Assembly (NCBI RefSeq): GCF_050436995.1
Contig: NC_134767.1
Location: 8,990,001-9,054,000 of the forward strand
Length of the DNA stretch: 64,000 nt
From: Anticarsia gemmatalis
Lineage: Eukaryota > Arthropoda > Insecta > Lepidoptera > Erebidae
Direction: 5' to 3'
Part shown: piece after piece, positions 1-13,800 of the stretch
Layout: the number at the start of each line of letters is the position of its first letter
Numbering within the stretch: position 1 is the first letter of the stretch
Notes under the pieces: model-generated
Told to the model about the DNA's origin: nothing
The model's input: only the letters and a program-made list of their open reading frames with translations
The model's database searches: none
Program-made: the position numbers and the translations under genes

Positions 1-225
1 AAAAACGAATGTTTTTGTATGGACCCCCCTCTTTTTATTTTTAGTGTTTGTTGTTGAAACGGCAACAGAATGACATAATTTGTGGAAAGTTCAGCTTTCT
101 AGCTATCACGGTTTATGAGATACAGTAAGGAGACAGACAGTCCGACAAACAGACAGACAAACAGACAAGCAGACAGCGGAGGCTTAATAAAAGGGTCCCG
201 TTTTACCCTTTGGGTACAGAACCCT
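1..225 (-). repeat. Interspersed repeat with CAGACAGA tract, copy 1
   Basis: Reading on the minus strand, the copy shares with 56265-56440 the segments GGGTAAAACGGGACCC, a CTGTCTGTCTG tract, ATCGTGATAGCTAGAAAGCTG and the trailing stretch to a run of G. It is an old interspersed family common in moth genomes; I cannot assign it to a named class. Confidence 0.75.
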
Positions 226-1487
226 TTTAAAGAAACAAACAATTCTTCAGTACTCTAGAAAAAGTAAAAAATCTAGACTTAGTCTAAGTTCTAGTCAAAC
301 GAACGCTTCACTTAGTACCAAACCCGTCAAAGCTGAACTCAAACAAAACACTCCTCAATTAATTAAAAGCAAAACTTTTTTCTCCAATTCAAAGTAAATT
401 CTGGCTGTCTTTTTAATTTGTCTCTTCAACTCTAAGTTGAGAACTTTTCACTAGGGCTGTACTTGCTACTGAAATACTAAATTGTGCGTCGATTTTTTTG
501 GTATTGATTTCTTCTGAACATTTTGTTTTCATTTCTAGAAACAATTTTGGGATGATAGCAATTAAGGCCCATTTGTATCTTCTTGACGAATCGCGTCACA
601 TTGTCCTAGATATTTTTTCTCGAGGATTTACTACATTATAGCTCGATACATTAGCAGACAGGGTAGGTAGAAAAGTACTTGCATTGCAATATTGGGATAA
701 GGAGATGCTTTATAAAGTCTAGGGCTCAAAAATTACCTGATGAGTAGAACCAATAAAATAAAAGTCATAATATTTATTCATTAAAAGTAGCCACTCTTCA
801 ACTTTTTCATACATATAAAACAAACTAAATAATTGAGATTTCTTTCAATATTTTAGAACTCTGATTAATAGAATTTAGTGTCAAAAAAATGCGATTTCGA
901 ATCATACATTTCAAATTTCTTTTCGATATCTGATTATGTCAATCCCTAGTCCACAACTTGTTTGTACGTGAGGTATTTGCCGTCCTAAGGTTCTGTACAG
1001 TTTGGTCTAGATCATTAGTCTTTGCGGCTTCCAAATAGAGGGTGAATAGATGCCTTTGACAAGGTTGTACGGGTTAAGAATTTGATAAATGAATGCGCTA
1101 ATCGACTGTCAATAACTCTTAGTTTTTCGGTTATTGAAAACTACTAAACTATTTAGTAGAATTCAAGACAACTTTTAGATGAAATTGATAGTGGGTCTGT
1201 TGTAGTTATAATTTGTCCTTCGGCAAAGTTAATGCTGGAATTTTTTGTTTTATAAAGTTTGCTGTATAGCTCAGTTATTTTAACAGTTCTTACTCACTAT
1301 TCGCTCGTGTGAGTAGACTTATTTTAGCGTTATTTTTATACTAAATAATATCATCTTAATAAAATAATATTTATTCACTGATTTTGGTACATGCTCTTGA
1401 CATTTGACTCTTATGTCCGTCTAAGATATTGTTTAGTATAATAATTTGCTGGTTCAGAAGGCGGGGCAAATAAATAAAACAATTGAA
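226..1487. other. nolo: Intron sequence, nothing recognised
   Basis: AT-rich non-coding sequence upstream of exon a. No long ORF, RNA gene or clear repeat was seen. Confidence 0.5.
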
Positions 1488-1616
1488 TGCCCTCCGAAGC
1501 ACGGAGACGGACAGTTCAAATACCACTATGCGGTCACCCATCTGTGGAATGACCGCGCCAAGGGTTGCTTAACTTACAGATCGTTCACCTACCGGTGAAC
1601 GCAACTGGCTATGGGC
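1488..1616 (-). mobile_element. 5S rRNA-derived SINE, 5' part
   Basis: On the minus strand this reads CATAGCCAGTTGCG, the TTAAGCAACC and GGGTGACCGCATAGTGG blocks and CTCCGTGCTTCGGAGG. The middle matches the internal promoter region of 5S rRNA (GTTAAGCAAC, GCGCGGTCA, GATGGGTGACCGC). The 3' half of the element is missing. Confidence 0.8.
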
Positions 1617-1668
1617 ATGCAAAATCTTGATGAAAAAAATGAGTAATATTTATTTTCTTTTTCATTAG

Positions 1669-1821
1669 TGCTCAGTATCCTGCGGCGAAGGTGTGCAGGT
1701 CCGAGGAGTAGAGTGCACTCCAGCGGGCGGTGGATGTGACCCGGCGTCCAGGCCAGAGATATCCAGACCCTGTTCCACTGGCATCAGCTGTCCAGCTTAC
1801 AGGGAATCTGATGAACCCGAG
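1669..1821 (+). CDS. nolo: ADAMTSL exon a: C-terminal part of a TSR
   Basis: Acceptor ttttcattag, donor gttagt, phase 0 to 0, 51 codons. The exon opens at CSVSCGEGVQVRGVECTP, the first two cysteines of a TSR with an O-fucose consensus, and runs to CSTGISCPA before an acidic spacer. The tryptophan part of this TSR must be in the preceding exon, left of the window. Confidence 0.9.
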
Positions 1822-4800
1822 GTTAGTTTAGAAACTGGCAAACAGTAGATTCTCTACCACTATCGACTTCAACCAGCCAGCCATCGAGAAATTTTGTACA
1901 AAAATCTGATCAGCGCCTCTAACGAGCGTCGAAAGAACTATTTTGGCTGTACATTTTATATGTCAAATTTTTGAGACTTGACAGTACCGACTGAAGAGAA
2001 TCGCGCTACTGGTAACTTTTGTTAGGTTTTTTAAATGTGCGATGAACCTTTCTTACAACTGAAAACAACTGGTCTCATAGAGACTGATTGAAATGTCGTA
2101 AGTGGCTTTTAATATTCATTCACGTTTGAAACCAATTGCATTATAAAGTTCGGGTTCTATTCATAAATATATGTATAAAATAATATTTGAGCACTGGTTT
2201 TCATTTGCATTGCATTGGTCTTCGTACAAAATTTCATGAAAATCGCTTTACCACCGCTTCTAAGGTACATTCAGCAGTAGTTTATCTATTCAATAGCGTT
2301 TAAGCTCATATAAAAATGACAGTTTGAATAGATAAACTACCGCTAAATGTGCCTTAGAAATCGTGCAAGATTTCATGAAAATCTCTTTAGTCGCTTTGCC
2401 GTAATAACGTCGAAGATAGCTGAATTGCCACATTTTAAATATGAAAATTGATAACCTATATTTTTCTTTTTTCTAGGATGAAATCGAAGACCTTCTACCA
2501 GGAGTAGTCTACCACACGCAGCCCTTAATCCAGCCGTATCCCCCTCCTCAAGCGAAGGCAGAGCGTCTGATCGGAGAACCAGAAGTGCCGGTCGAGGCCA
2601 CGTAAGTAGTGAATGTTGTACACGTTTTATGTGTGGGGGCAAATTGGCTGATAGAAGAACATAATCATATTATGTACGCATTATAGGTCATTCAGAACAA
2701 AATGATAGAATATTACCAACAGGATTTTTTTTGTATACGATATAATATATGTCGCATCATGGGTGGCCGAATTGCGAAGCATCGGGTCTTCTTCACGATC
2801 CGACATAGTCTTCGACTAATATGGGCACTGTCGTGGGTACTCGAGCAAAAGATAATTTAACTCAAATCAAAATAACTTTATTTTAATTTTACACAATAAT
2901 GCGAACGAGAAACAAACACGTGCGTTGGTACTGAGCGTCCGCCTCGACTGTCCGAGCTAGAGTGTCCTCACTCGGTCGCCCTGCCACCAGTCATCCCCGC
3001 TCTACCGACGATCGTATTCAAGCGGTGGGGCGCGCTTGCGTTTCCGTTCACAATGTTGATTGTTTACGAAGCTTGTAACTAGATGGCGCTGCCTGTTGCA
3101 TCAAAGCGCCATCAATCCACGACACGGCCATCCCTGACTAGCACCCGTCCTCGGGTGTAGTTCCTGTGGACAAAATATACCCTGGGAGTAGTCAAGCTCG
3201 GCTATCCTGCCAATAAAACAAGGAATGTGATTCTCATTGGTAATTTATTTCCTCTTAGTCTAAGTACACTAATCAACTCATTTGATTTACAATTCTTCGC
3301 CATTGAAAATACATACACAGTGCTTCCTGCACAAGATCATTCTTTGGAAAAGATCCGATCACCAAGTTAAACTACTAAAGAACGTCATTCCAACCGTTTT
3401 GCTACTCTTTGCGATAATTATTAAGTAATGCATACTCAACTCTCTTCTTGATTTGTGCACCAACACAAATTAGAATCGCACCAACGATTCCTAACAATGT
3501 ACCACCACATATGCTACAACACATGAGGGGCTCTGTGCACCAACACAGACAAGAATCGCACTAACGATTCTCAAAAGAACTCTTACGCAATATGTGCTAC
3601 AACACATAAGCGCTCTGTGCACCAACACAGACAGAAATCGCACCAACGATTCCTTACAGACCCATCGCCACATGTTACTCATGAGGTGCGGTCCAAGATT
3701 CCGAGTATGAGTATACAAACTATTCTTTATCAGATTTGGTTTCACTACCACTGTCATCAATTATGACATCCAGTTCTCTAGGGACTTGGTGATCGGGAAT
3801 CTTCCTCACACGGTCATGGGGGTATTTGTATGTTCGCTTAGAGTCAAGCGCCTTGAGTAGGTATCTATCTCCATCTAATACCTCAATTATCTTAAACGGA
3901 CCTTTAAATTTAGGATCTAATTTTGTTTGATTCCTTTCTTCATTTTCTATCAGAACATAATCATTAACAGCCAACTTAGAAACCTGAGCCTTATTTAGGT
4001 CAAATCGATTTTTATCATAATTAGCATGTTTTGTAATATTCTGCGTCGCCTGCTCTCTAATCTCATCTAGATTAACGTCAGTCACATTCTCATCAGGGGT
4101 CACTAAACCGAGTGGTCGTGCTATTTTACCAATCATCAATTCGAGAGGGCTAGATTTAGTTACCCTGTTAATAGTAGAGTTCATGGCTAATTGAACCTCT
4201 CCTAACGCATCCTGCCAAGAGCGATCTCGACTAGTTTCTACAGCTGTCAACATACTCTTGAGTGTACTCATTACTCTTTCTACCTGACCGTTGGCGCGGC
4301 TGCCTCCAGTAGCTATCAAGTGCAATTCTATGTTGTTAGAAGAACAAAAACTAGAAAATTCTTTACTAGCGAAACAACGACCTTGATCTGCTACTATGCG
4401 TTTCGGTGCACCAAACAATGCAATACAGAACTTAATAGCGCAAACACTACTATTCGTGTCGATGTTAAGCGAATGGCGTAGTAGAACAAATTTGGTGAAA
4501 GCATCTATTATGACGAACACGTACTCTTTGATATCATTTTTCCCAGACAGTTTACCAGAGGCGTCAATATGAATTGTGTGCCATGGAATATTAAACTTGG
4601 GAATTGGGTGAAGTTCTGCTTGAATTTTACCAGAGTGAGGTTTTGCTACTTTACAAGTGATACAGTTGTCAACGAATTTCCTCACATATTTTGACATTCC
4701 TTCAAACCAATAGTACTCGTAAATCTTTTCAAGAGTTTTCTCCCACCCCAAATGCATGACGGACTCGTGGACATTATTAATTACTGACCACCTAAGCGAT

Positions 4801-7800
4801 CTCGGAACAATGGGAAGACATCGAGTGCGACCGTTACGCTGAATCTTACGATACAAAATATGCTTACGAATTTCGTAAGTTTTGCGAGTTTCCTCAGAGA
4901 GTACTTCATTGCGGAGATCAGACACAGTCTTGCTAATTTCTTCGTCCTTTTCCTGCTCAGCTTGCAACCAGTTACTAGAGAGCTCAGCTAAATTGACACG
5001 CTTTTGTTCTACACGTGTATAGGCTCCATTAAACACAGGGAGAGGATTTCTAGAAAGAAAGTCTACATGGGTCATCCTACTGCCTTCACGGTGAACGATT
5101 TCAAACTCAAACGACTGCATGTAGGCCCACCAACGATGAACTCGTGGAGACAAGTCAGTTTTATTTTTAGAAGCTTTAACAGAACTGCAGTCTGTCACAA
5201 CGGTAAACTTGCGGCCTAACAAATAATGTCGAAAATGCTTTATGGCATTAAAGACTGCTAACGTTTCTAATTCAAATGAATGAAACTTGGACTCTGCTGG
5301 GGACGTGCGACGGCTATAATAAGCAACTACATGTTGTTTCCCATCAATCTTTTGAATGAAAATGGCCCCATACCCTTCAGCACTAGCATCGGTATGTAAT
5401 TCGATTGCATGAGCAGGGTTAAAAATTGTTAGAACTGGCTCACTGGTTAAGTAGGATATTATTTTCTGACGAATGGCCTCGTGACCGGGTTCCCAACAAA
5501 GGGACTTATTCTTGCCCCTTGTTAAAAGAAATAGAGGAGCCATTGTTCTTGAGAACTGTGGCACAAATTGTCTAAAATAAGTGGCCAGCCCTATGAACTG
5601 TCTCAGTTGAGTGACGGTTGCAGGTGGGGGAAGGCTCGATAAAGCAATAATTTTATTAGGGTTGGGTTTGACTTGGCCGTTCTCAACAACAAAGCCTAAA
5701 TATTCAACCCGTCTCTTAAGAAATGAGCACTTACTAAAATTCAGGGAAAATCCAGCTTTTGTTAATTTATCGAGCACAGTACGAAGACGAACTAAACTCT
5801 CCTCCACACACGATCCTATCACTAAGATATCGTCGACGTATGTAACGGCATAGCTATGAGCCAGATCACCTAGTGCTTTCATCACTGCACGCTGATAAAC
5901 TGAACTAGCATTTTTCAAACCAAACGGCATAGTCAAATATTCCCACTGACCGTCTGGCGTGACGAACGCAGTGCGCTCTATTGATTCAGGGTGCACTGGA
6001 ATTTGATGATACCCTGATAACATATCAAGACAAGTAAACCATGTAGCATCACCTAACCTAGAAACAAGATCCTCTATCAACGGCAGCGGAAACCTATCCG
6101 ATACAGTGTTGTTGTTCAGTTCTCTGTAGTCGACACACATGCGATCTGAACCGTCTTTCTTCTTGACAAGCAACACTGGGCTAGAAAAAGGCGAACAACT
6201 TGGCCTAATAATACCAGCTTCCTCTAATTCACGAACTTTAGCCGTAACAACTTCGCGTTCACTCGCACTAAGCCTGTATGGGCGACGATTTACCGTACGA
6301 CTAGGATCTATAAGCCTAATTTGCAACTGTCCTGTTGTTACCCGGGATCTCGAAACAGCAGTAGAAAACGAAAACGAATACTCTAACAAAAGGTTAATTA
6401 ATTGAGAACGAAATTCTAGCGGAATGTCAGTGTCAACTTGATCGAAGTCAGCACGACAAATGGAATCGTTTTTGAGGTTATTTGAAACATCACATAACCT
6501 AACAACCTTAGCCCTACACAAAACAACGCTATTAGACGTCATACTAACGTTAAATCCCTGATCTAAAATCTCGCGGCCGATTAAAATATCATTTTTAAGA
6601 CAACTATCCGGTACAACATGAAATAAAATCTCTAACTGCAAATCATTAATCATAACCTCAGATAAAATTTGTAGGGTACTTTGCACACTACCTTGACCAA
6701 TACCAATTAATTTTACTGTGTTATTAACACGCTTGCCACTAAACCTTGACGCAACACGATCTTTGATGAGAGAGCATTCGGCGCCAGAATCATAATAAAA
6801 CGGATATGACTCACCAGTATTCATCAGCGTTCCACTGGGATTACTGACGTAGCAAACTTCAACACGTCGCTCGCTGCTCGCCACTGCTGCAGGTGCTGCC
6901 CCGGAACCGCTTGGGCCGATTGCCGGGCCGGTGCCTTCATTGCTTCGTGGGCATTTCGAAGCAAAATGTCCAACGTTGCCGCATCGGAAACAAATGATGT
7001 CCGAACGCGACTTTTGTACAGCAAAACTTGATGTCGGAGTGGAGGCATTGGATGCCTTGCCTTTCACCTCGCCTCTTGATCGACAGTCAGTCGCTCGGTG
7101 ACCCACTTTACCGCAGTTGTGACATTTCAGCGATGTTGACTGGAACTTTGACCGCTTGAACTCGGGCCCAGTGTCGGTTGTGTTATTCATCGAAGCTTTC
7201 CTCTTCAAAAATGAGAACGCTTGAAGTTCACATTGCAACTTGTGTCTGTCCTTTACGTCGGTAGTAAAGGCCAGCCTCTGTATGCGCCCATCAAATTGCG
7301 CCATATGAGCAAGCACCGTAGATACGGCTATCTGCTCAGCGCTCAGGTTTTGCCATCGTGATGTGAGGGTAGACAATAATCGGGCGGCATACGCAGCATA
7401 ACACTCATCTTCTTTTGGCTTGCTACTTATCATTTTGACAAGAGTTGCGGCTGGTGTGTCCACGCAATCGTAGCGGGATAAAAACAGGCTTTTAAAGTCA
7501 CACCATGTCATACCCGCGAACGATACTTGCGCCAGCCAACGTGATGCACTGCCTTTCATAGCCTTGCTTAAGGTGATGATTAGAGCACTTCCGAAAAGTG
7601 GTACTTCTGATAAGCACAGGTCCGCTGTTGCACACCAAGCACGTGCGTCCACATCCAGCTTATCCGGGTCAAATTCAGGCAAAGAAATATGCTTGGTACC
7701 TCTGGGTTCCTTGATGGCTTCTATCAAGGACATCATATTCTGATTTTGAGCAGCCAGCAGCGTACGAAGTAGATTCTCGTCGCACCGTGACGTCATAGCT

Positions 7801-10800
7801 TGATTGTGCGATATTTCTTCGGGGTCTTCAGCTCGAGTGCATTCCACTTCTGATGTCGCATCATGGGTGGCCGAATTGCGAAGCATCGGGTCTTCTTCAC
7901 GATCCGACATAGTCTTCGACTAATATGGGCACTGTCGTGGGTACTCGAGCAAAAGATAATTTAACTCAAATCAAAATAACTTTATTTTAATTTTACACAA
8001 TAATGCGAACGAGAAACAAACACGTGCGTTGGTACTGAGCGTCCGCCTCGACTGTCCGAGCTAGAGTGTCCTCACTCGGTCGCCCTGCCACCAGTCATCC
8101 CCGCTCTACCGACGATCGTATTCAAGCGGTGGGGCGCGCTTGCGTTTCCGTTCACAATGTTGATTGTTTACGAAGCTTGTAACTAGATGGCGCTGCCTGT
8201 TGCATCAAAGCGCCATCAATCCACGACATATACATATGTAAAGTACTTCTGAAATAAGTTGTAAGAAAGAGGAGAGAGTGCAATCAAAGTGACCTTAGAA
8301 TTTTATTATTTCTAATCTATTGTCACAAAATTATGTTTCAAAAAAGGAAGTTGACAACCAAGCTAAAAATCTTTAAGTTTGACATAATACTGCAGAACAT
8401 GTAAAAAAAACAGATTTACGATCAACTAAAATATTCTACAGTTAATATTTATATTTTGATCAGGTTTTTTGTTCGCATAACAAAGTTTTTAATATTATAA
8501 TACACTAGCTTCGTTTCTGGGAGGTGAGTGAAACCACGACAAATTTGCAAATCTGACAAAAAACACTTTATTATTATGTTTAAGATAAGTAACTGTATAA
8601 AAGTTTTAAATAAATTAACATTTAAATAAGGTAAGTTTAATACATTCCAGAAATTTCACAACCACTGTCTTAATATGAAACTTCACATTATTTACATAAG
8701 CCTATGCTTATTTTACTAGACTGAATTACATACTAGACATGAAAATGAAAGATAAACAAAATTTCTAAGATAATTTTCATCAACATCGTAGTACATTATG
8801 TACTGAAATATACTGAAATGTTTTCATGAAATTGATAATAATATTTTTAAAATTTTTCCATCTGCCTCCACACATATAGTTTTAATTAGATTGTGTCAGT
8901 CAGCCCTTATTATCCCTTGCCTTAATACGAAACTAAAATTTTCCAAAACCCGTTTTTCGACTATAGGGATTTCAGGGTATCAAAGGAGAAAATTTAAATA
9001 GAAAAAAGTAGACACGTATTTTACTTTACCACGTAAATAAACAAGACTTAGTTAAAGGCTTTTAAATAGGGGAGTGTGGGCTAATAGTGCCATACTTTAT
9101 TATGACATGTAGTTTACTGTGACGTCATACAATTTTATTTCTCAATTTATTGTATTTCTTTCAATTGTAGTAAAAAACGTGTCTTGTATTTTGTTAATAA
9201 TCTAACGGATAAAAATAAATATAGTCAATATCCCTATTTTTATATTATACTCCAACTAAGTTGCGTAATAAGGCTGTCCATGTTTACATCTAACGAAGCA
9301 TGTGCCATTAAAAAATCAGTCTTATTGTTCACTACATAAAGATCAATATTCTCTGATTCTATGTCAATAAAAAGCTCAGAGTATTTTGTTGTTGTCTCTT
9401 TCAGCAATTACAAAATATTCTTTGCGTGTGGCTGGTTGTATGTAAGGTATTGTACCTATAACAAAAGTTTTTAAGGTTTTACTTCGAAACATTCACACAT
9501 TTTTACAATGAATGACATTACCCTCTCCTGAAACACTCCTTTTTGCTCGTAGTATTGGCTTGTGTGGTGCAAAAACGTCTTTATAGCTGGTGCTTTAAGG
9601 GTGAGAATTGAAAAGCTAAAATTATAGTTGCTTTTCATATGTCAATACGTTTTCAAATTTGTTTTTACTCCAAATAAGTTGACATCGCAAAAATAAAAGC
9701 AAAAAATAAATTATTTAGTTCTTTCGTTTTCATTTCTGTTGTGATTATTGTACATATTGAAAAAAATATAAGGTTATTTTTTTTCTTTTAATATTTTCAA
9801 ATATAATTAGTTTTCTGAATGCTAAAAACATCACATTATTGCCTTCAAACATTTGATTGGCATATAAAAAATCTTGCCCTGTTCAGTATTAAAGACGATT
9901 TTTGCCATTCTTTCCGTTTCCTAGTGTTCGTTCTAGATCCTTATTGAGTGTACACGGGACCCCACCCCACCCTGGGATGCTTAGAAATTAAGCTAGAAGA
10001 ATATCGAGATGTTACGGACTTAAATAAGAAACTGTAAATATAATTATATATAAGAAATTATAGCAATGGTGTCCATTTTGTATATTTGCACTTACTTAAA
10101 TTTAAATTTCACTACCTTTTTTATTTAGGGTTACTGGAAAATATAATTAGTTAAGAAAATAACAGTTTCTTGGTTTATGAGAAATCAGGAAGAAAAATAA
10201 AAAAATTATTGAAGCAACAAATTTTTAATTTGTCAGTTTTAAAATTTGTTAATATTTTTATAGGAAGTGAAATTAAAATTGACAACAACATCAAAATTGG
10301 TACCATTGTAAATGAAACTTTAGGTAAAGCACTGCTTTAGAATGACACTATAAAATATAATAATCGCATCGAAGAAATTGCAAACGGTATCAAAAAATGC
10401 AAACAGATTAGTTGCGTCTTTATAAACTTTCGTAACGTAACTAATTTACGGACAGTGTCCATGGATCCCTGTATAAAAATTGGATAACCAATAAAAAGTT
10501 TTTATTTTTTCATATATATGCTACACATATTATGCTATACATATACATATTATTATGTACACATACATAAGGCTGCCTCTTTGAATATCAGTAACCCCCA
10601 GTTTCAGAGTACATTTAGGAGTAGTTTATCTATTCAATAGCATTTTTTTATATGAGTTTAAACGCTATTGAATAGATAAACTACCGCTAAATGTACTCCA
10701 GAAGCCGGGGGTTAGGCGATCAGCAAGTAGAGTAACTGAAATTTTATGTTATCTTATAGTTTGAATTTTACTGAAAGACTTACTGTGTCCAAATAGGTCT

Positions 10801-13800
10801 TAATAATTCAAAACCTATAAATTTTAATCAGGTCTTGAACTTGAAAGGATTTGCTTTGAAGCACTTTGATCTTTGATTCTAAAAGACGATAGATTTAAAT
10901 GAAAATCTGGTATAAGTTACAAGAATACTTAGAAATGTGTTAATACGTTATGTTCAGAAAATTAAATAGTATAATATATTTAAGCTCGTACGATATCAAG
11001 CACAGAATGTTGTAAATAAATTAGTCTGCACTATATATCACATAGATTTATGAAAAAACATAAAAAAACAAAACTCTGAATACCAATATGTTTTGTAGAC
11101 ACATCAGTTCTTAGCGATATTCGAGATCTCAACTTGATATCTTTTTATCTCTTTCTTGTGGTGATCCTGCAAGTGATTTGGTGATCGTATTAATAAATTG
11201 GTTAATTTATTTAACTAATTAACTGATTAGTAAAAAACTAATTAAACATGAGCATGGTTTTCATGAGATTGTAGAATAAGAAGCATTATTAATATACGAA
11301 ACAAAAATACAGACAACGATAAACTACAAAACATTTGCAGGTATATAACATTATTTTTACGGAAAAGAAAGCCAATTGAAGCGAAATATATACTCGAGTA
11401 AAGAAAATATAAAACTACTTACCAGAAAAGTGTGTTAATAAAACCAAAACTTCTTCAAGGGAACGTAAAACACCGTACAACTATGTATAATAACAATAAT
11501 TTATTCAGCAACAAAAAATATGAAGATCTACCGCAAAAAGCACCGCTTGGAGCACGTAGCGAAAATACTAAAAGTACGTAAGAACTAGATAATAAATATG
11601 AAAAAGAAGACTTGTATAAAGAAGAATTCCGTAACATCTCTTCTGTAAATAAAAAAAACACTACAAAAACTTTCAAATATTAATGAACAAATTTGTATGC
11701 ACAGTATATTTCAATCCACACATACCCCAAACCATCACACGTCATCTTCACTTCTACTGTGATTTCTATTTTTCTACTCTATGCACTGCACATAAGATTT
11801 ATATTTCCTTGCACATAATAACACGAGAAATGTCTTGCTATGTTTCTTTGCTTACACTATAACCGATTGGCACAGAACATTTATACACAAAATTGATACA
11901 CAATTTTTCCAAAATACTCTTTAATGTGTTCGAATTTTCAGGTATTGGGTGAAATAAATACAATTTAAACTGGTGCATTACTTAACATATACCAGCCCGA
12001 AATTATTTAGGATTAATAGTTGCCCTTAGCACCTCGCATGATATTCCATAATTACCCGTGTGAATCTACAATAGATAGTATAGAATTTTTTTCATTAAAA
12101 TATGGGCAATGTAGGTTCTAATCGTTTTTTTGTTACAGCAAAATGGAGTTTGTATGAATTTTATATTAACACTGACTGATTTGTTATCAAGTATAAACCC
12201 TTTAATCCCCTATTTCTCAATCCGCTAAAAGTCGATTCGATAGAAAAAAGGTGTCTATATTTTGTCTAAGGTCTTTAACTGTTTTCTCGCTAAAATTGAT
12301 CAAAATCGTTTCAGTAATTAAGCAATGAAAGGTCAACAAATTGACAGACAGACTTATATTTACAAAATTAGTTAATCAAAATGTCTGCAATGTTTCAGCC
12401 CTGAAAGTGTTAAGACAGACGATTAGAAAATTTGTATGAATTACCTTAATAAAGTAAAAAAATATAATTGGATAATTCACTAACTCTTAAACTAATTAGA
12501 ATAGCTATATTCTTTAGTAATAAAGACTAGTTAAAACTTCGAAATATTCTAAATGAAATCTGATAATATTATTATCTGAAACTGAATAAAAGTAAAAACT
12601 TTTCTTTTATAATCATATTCAGTTTGTAATAAAAGTGAAAAGTTTTGAAATTAACGTAAAATATTTTTCAGTTTTTCAATATCCAATCTTGGTCAAGGGT
12701 TTATTCGATTATTAACACCTGTTTAATGTTTCTAAAAATATTTTATGAAAATTATATTTTCGATATGTAGTGAAAGCCTTAATAACTTATTGTATTGATA
12801 GACATACTAGCTATTAGAACATAATATGACTTCTACCAATACGCAAAAGTTCAAACTTTCATCCCCTATTTCAGCAGTTTAGGGGTTGATTTCTTTATTA
12901 TCCTTATCTCCAGGATCTTGAACTATCTGTACTAGATGTCACAAAATTTTGATTCAGTGATTTCGAGGTGACATCTTAACAGACAGACTTTCGCATTTAT
13001 AACAATATAGTAAAGCTATTTTTAGACCAAGAAAATAGCAATATTGATAATATTGATTTTTGAAATCGGTTTTCTAAAAACATCTTCCTCAAAACGACAT
13101 CCCAGAATTTGGACTTTAAAAAATTCATACTAACTCTACTTTGCCGTATTATCCTATGCCAAACAAATATTCATAATATGACTAAAACTCTATTCATACA
13201 GCTACATCAAGGACGACGACTGGGGCCCCTGCAGCGTGACCTGCGGCGAAGGTTGGAGGAAAAAAGAAGTTCATTGCAAAATATTCCTAGAATTCAGCAG
13301 AACGATAGCCAAATTGCCTGATAATAAGTGCTTGGGACCGAAACCTGCGGAGGAAACGGAAAGATGCGTGATGGAACCTTGTTCAATGGCTTATGGGACT
13401 TCGTTTGGGGATTCTAGTGTACCGTCTTATAGTGGAGGTGACAGGTGAGTAGTAATAAATTGTGTATTACTAACCCCCGGTTTCTGAGTACGTTTAGCGG
13501 TAGTTTATCTATTTAATAGCGTTTTTTTTGTATGAGAATTGACGCTATTGAATAGATAACCTACCGTTAAATGTACCTCAGATACCGGGGTTGAACCAGG
13601 TACAAGTTTGATAATTCTTACTGTGTAGTTTACTAAGTAGTTTTTTATTCTGTAATCTGAACATTTGTGTAATAACGACAGCTGATCTCAAAATCTATTA
13701 TTTTTTGACCGAGCAAAAGTTTTTTTAATAAGTCTACTCCAATCAAATCTCTAGCTTCTGGATGTAATATGCACTTATTCTAATGACACTGACCAACATA

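Larger units (their letters stand above)
2750..8228 (-). mobile_element. Complete Ty3/gypsy LTR retrotransposon, antisense in the ADAMTSL intron
   Basis: Two 375-bp direct repeats bound the element; each runs from TGTCG to CGACA in its own orientation. The flanks carry TATA on both sides (2746-2749 and 8229-8232), a 4-bp target duplication. Between them is one uninterrupted Gag-Pol frame with protease, reverse transcriptase, RNase H and integrase in the Ty3/gypsy order. There is no envelope ORF. About 600 bases between the Pol stop and the left LTR are non-coding and hold a hairpin array. The two LTRs look identical by eye, so the insertion is recent and the copy may be active. It lies opposite to the host transcript, the orientation usually tolerated in introns. 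A clade within Ty3/gypsy cannot be assigned here. Confidence 0.95.

Noticed and set aside
2750..3124. Tandem duplication of part of the gag gene
   Set aside because: The shared 375 bases start TG and end CA, flank the element on both sides and have a 4-bp target duplication, so they are LTRs that happen to include the gag start.
3451..3651. CRISPR array
   Set aside because: Regular repeats with a period near 80, but the units are nested hairpins in a eukaryotic retrotransposon without unique spacers.
3491..3760. 89-codon minus-strand ORF overlapping the end of Gag-Pol
   Set aside because: It runs through the hairpin repeats in another frame; the Cys/Val-rich product is a by-product of the repeated sequence.
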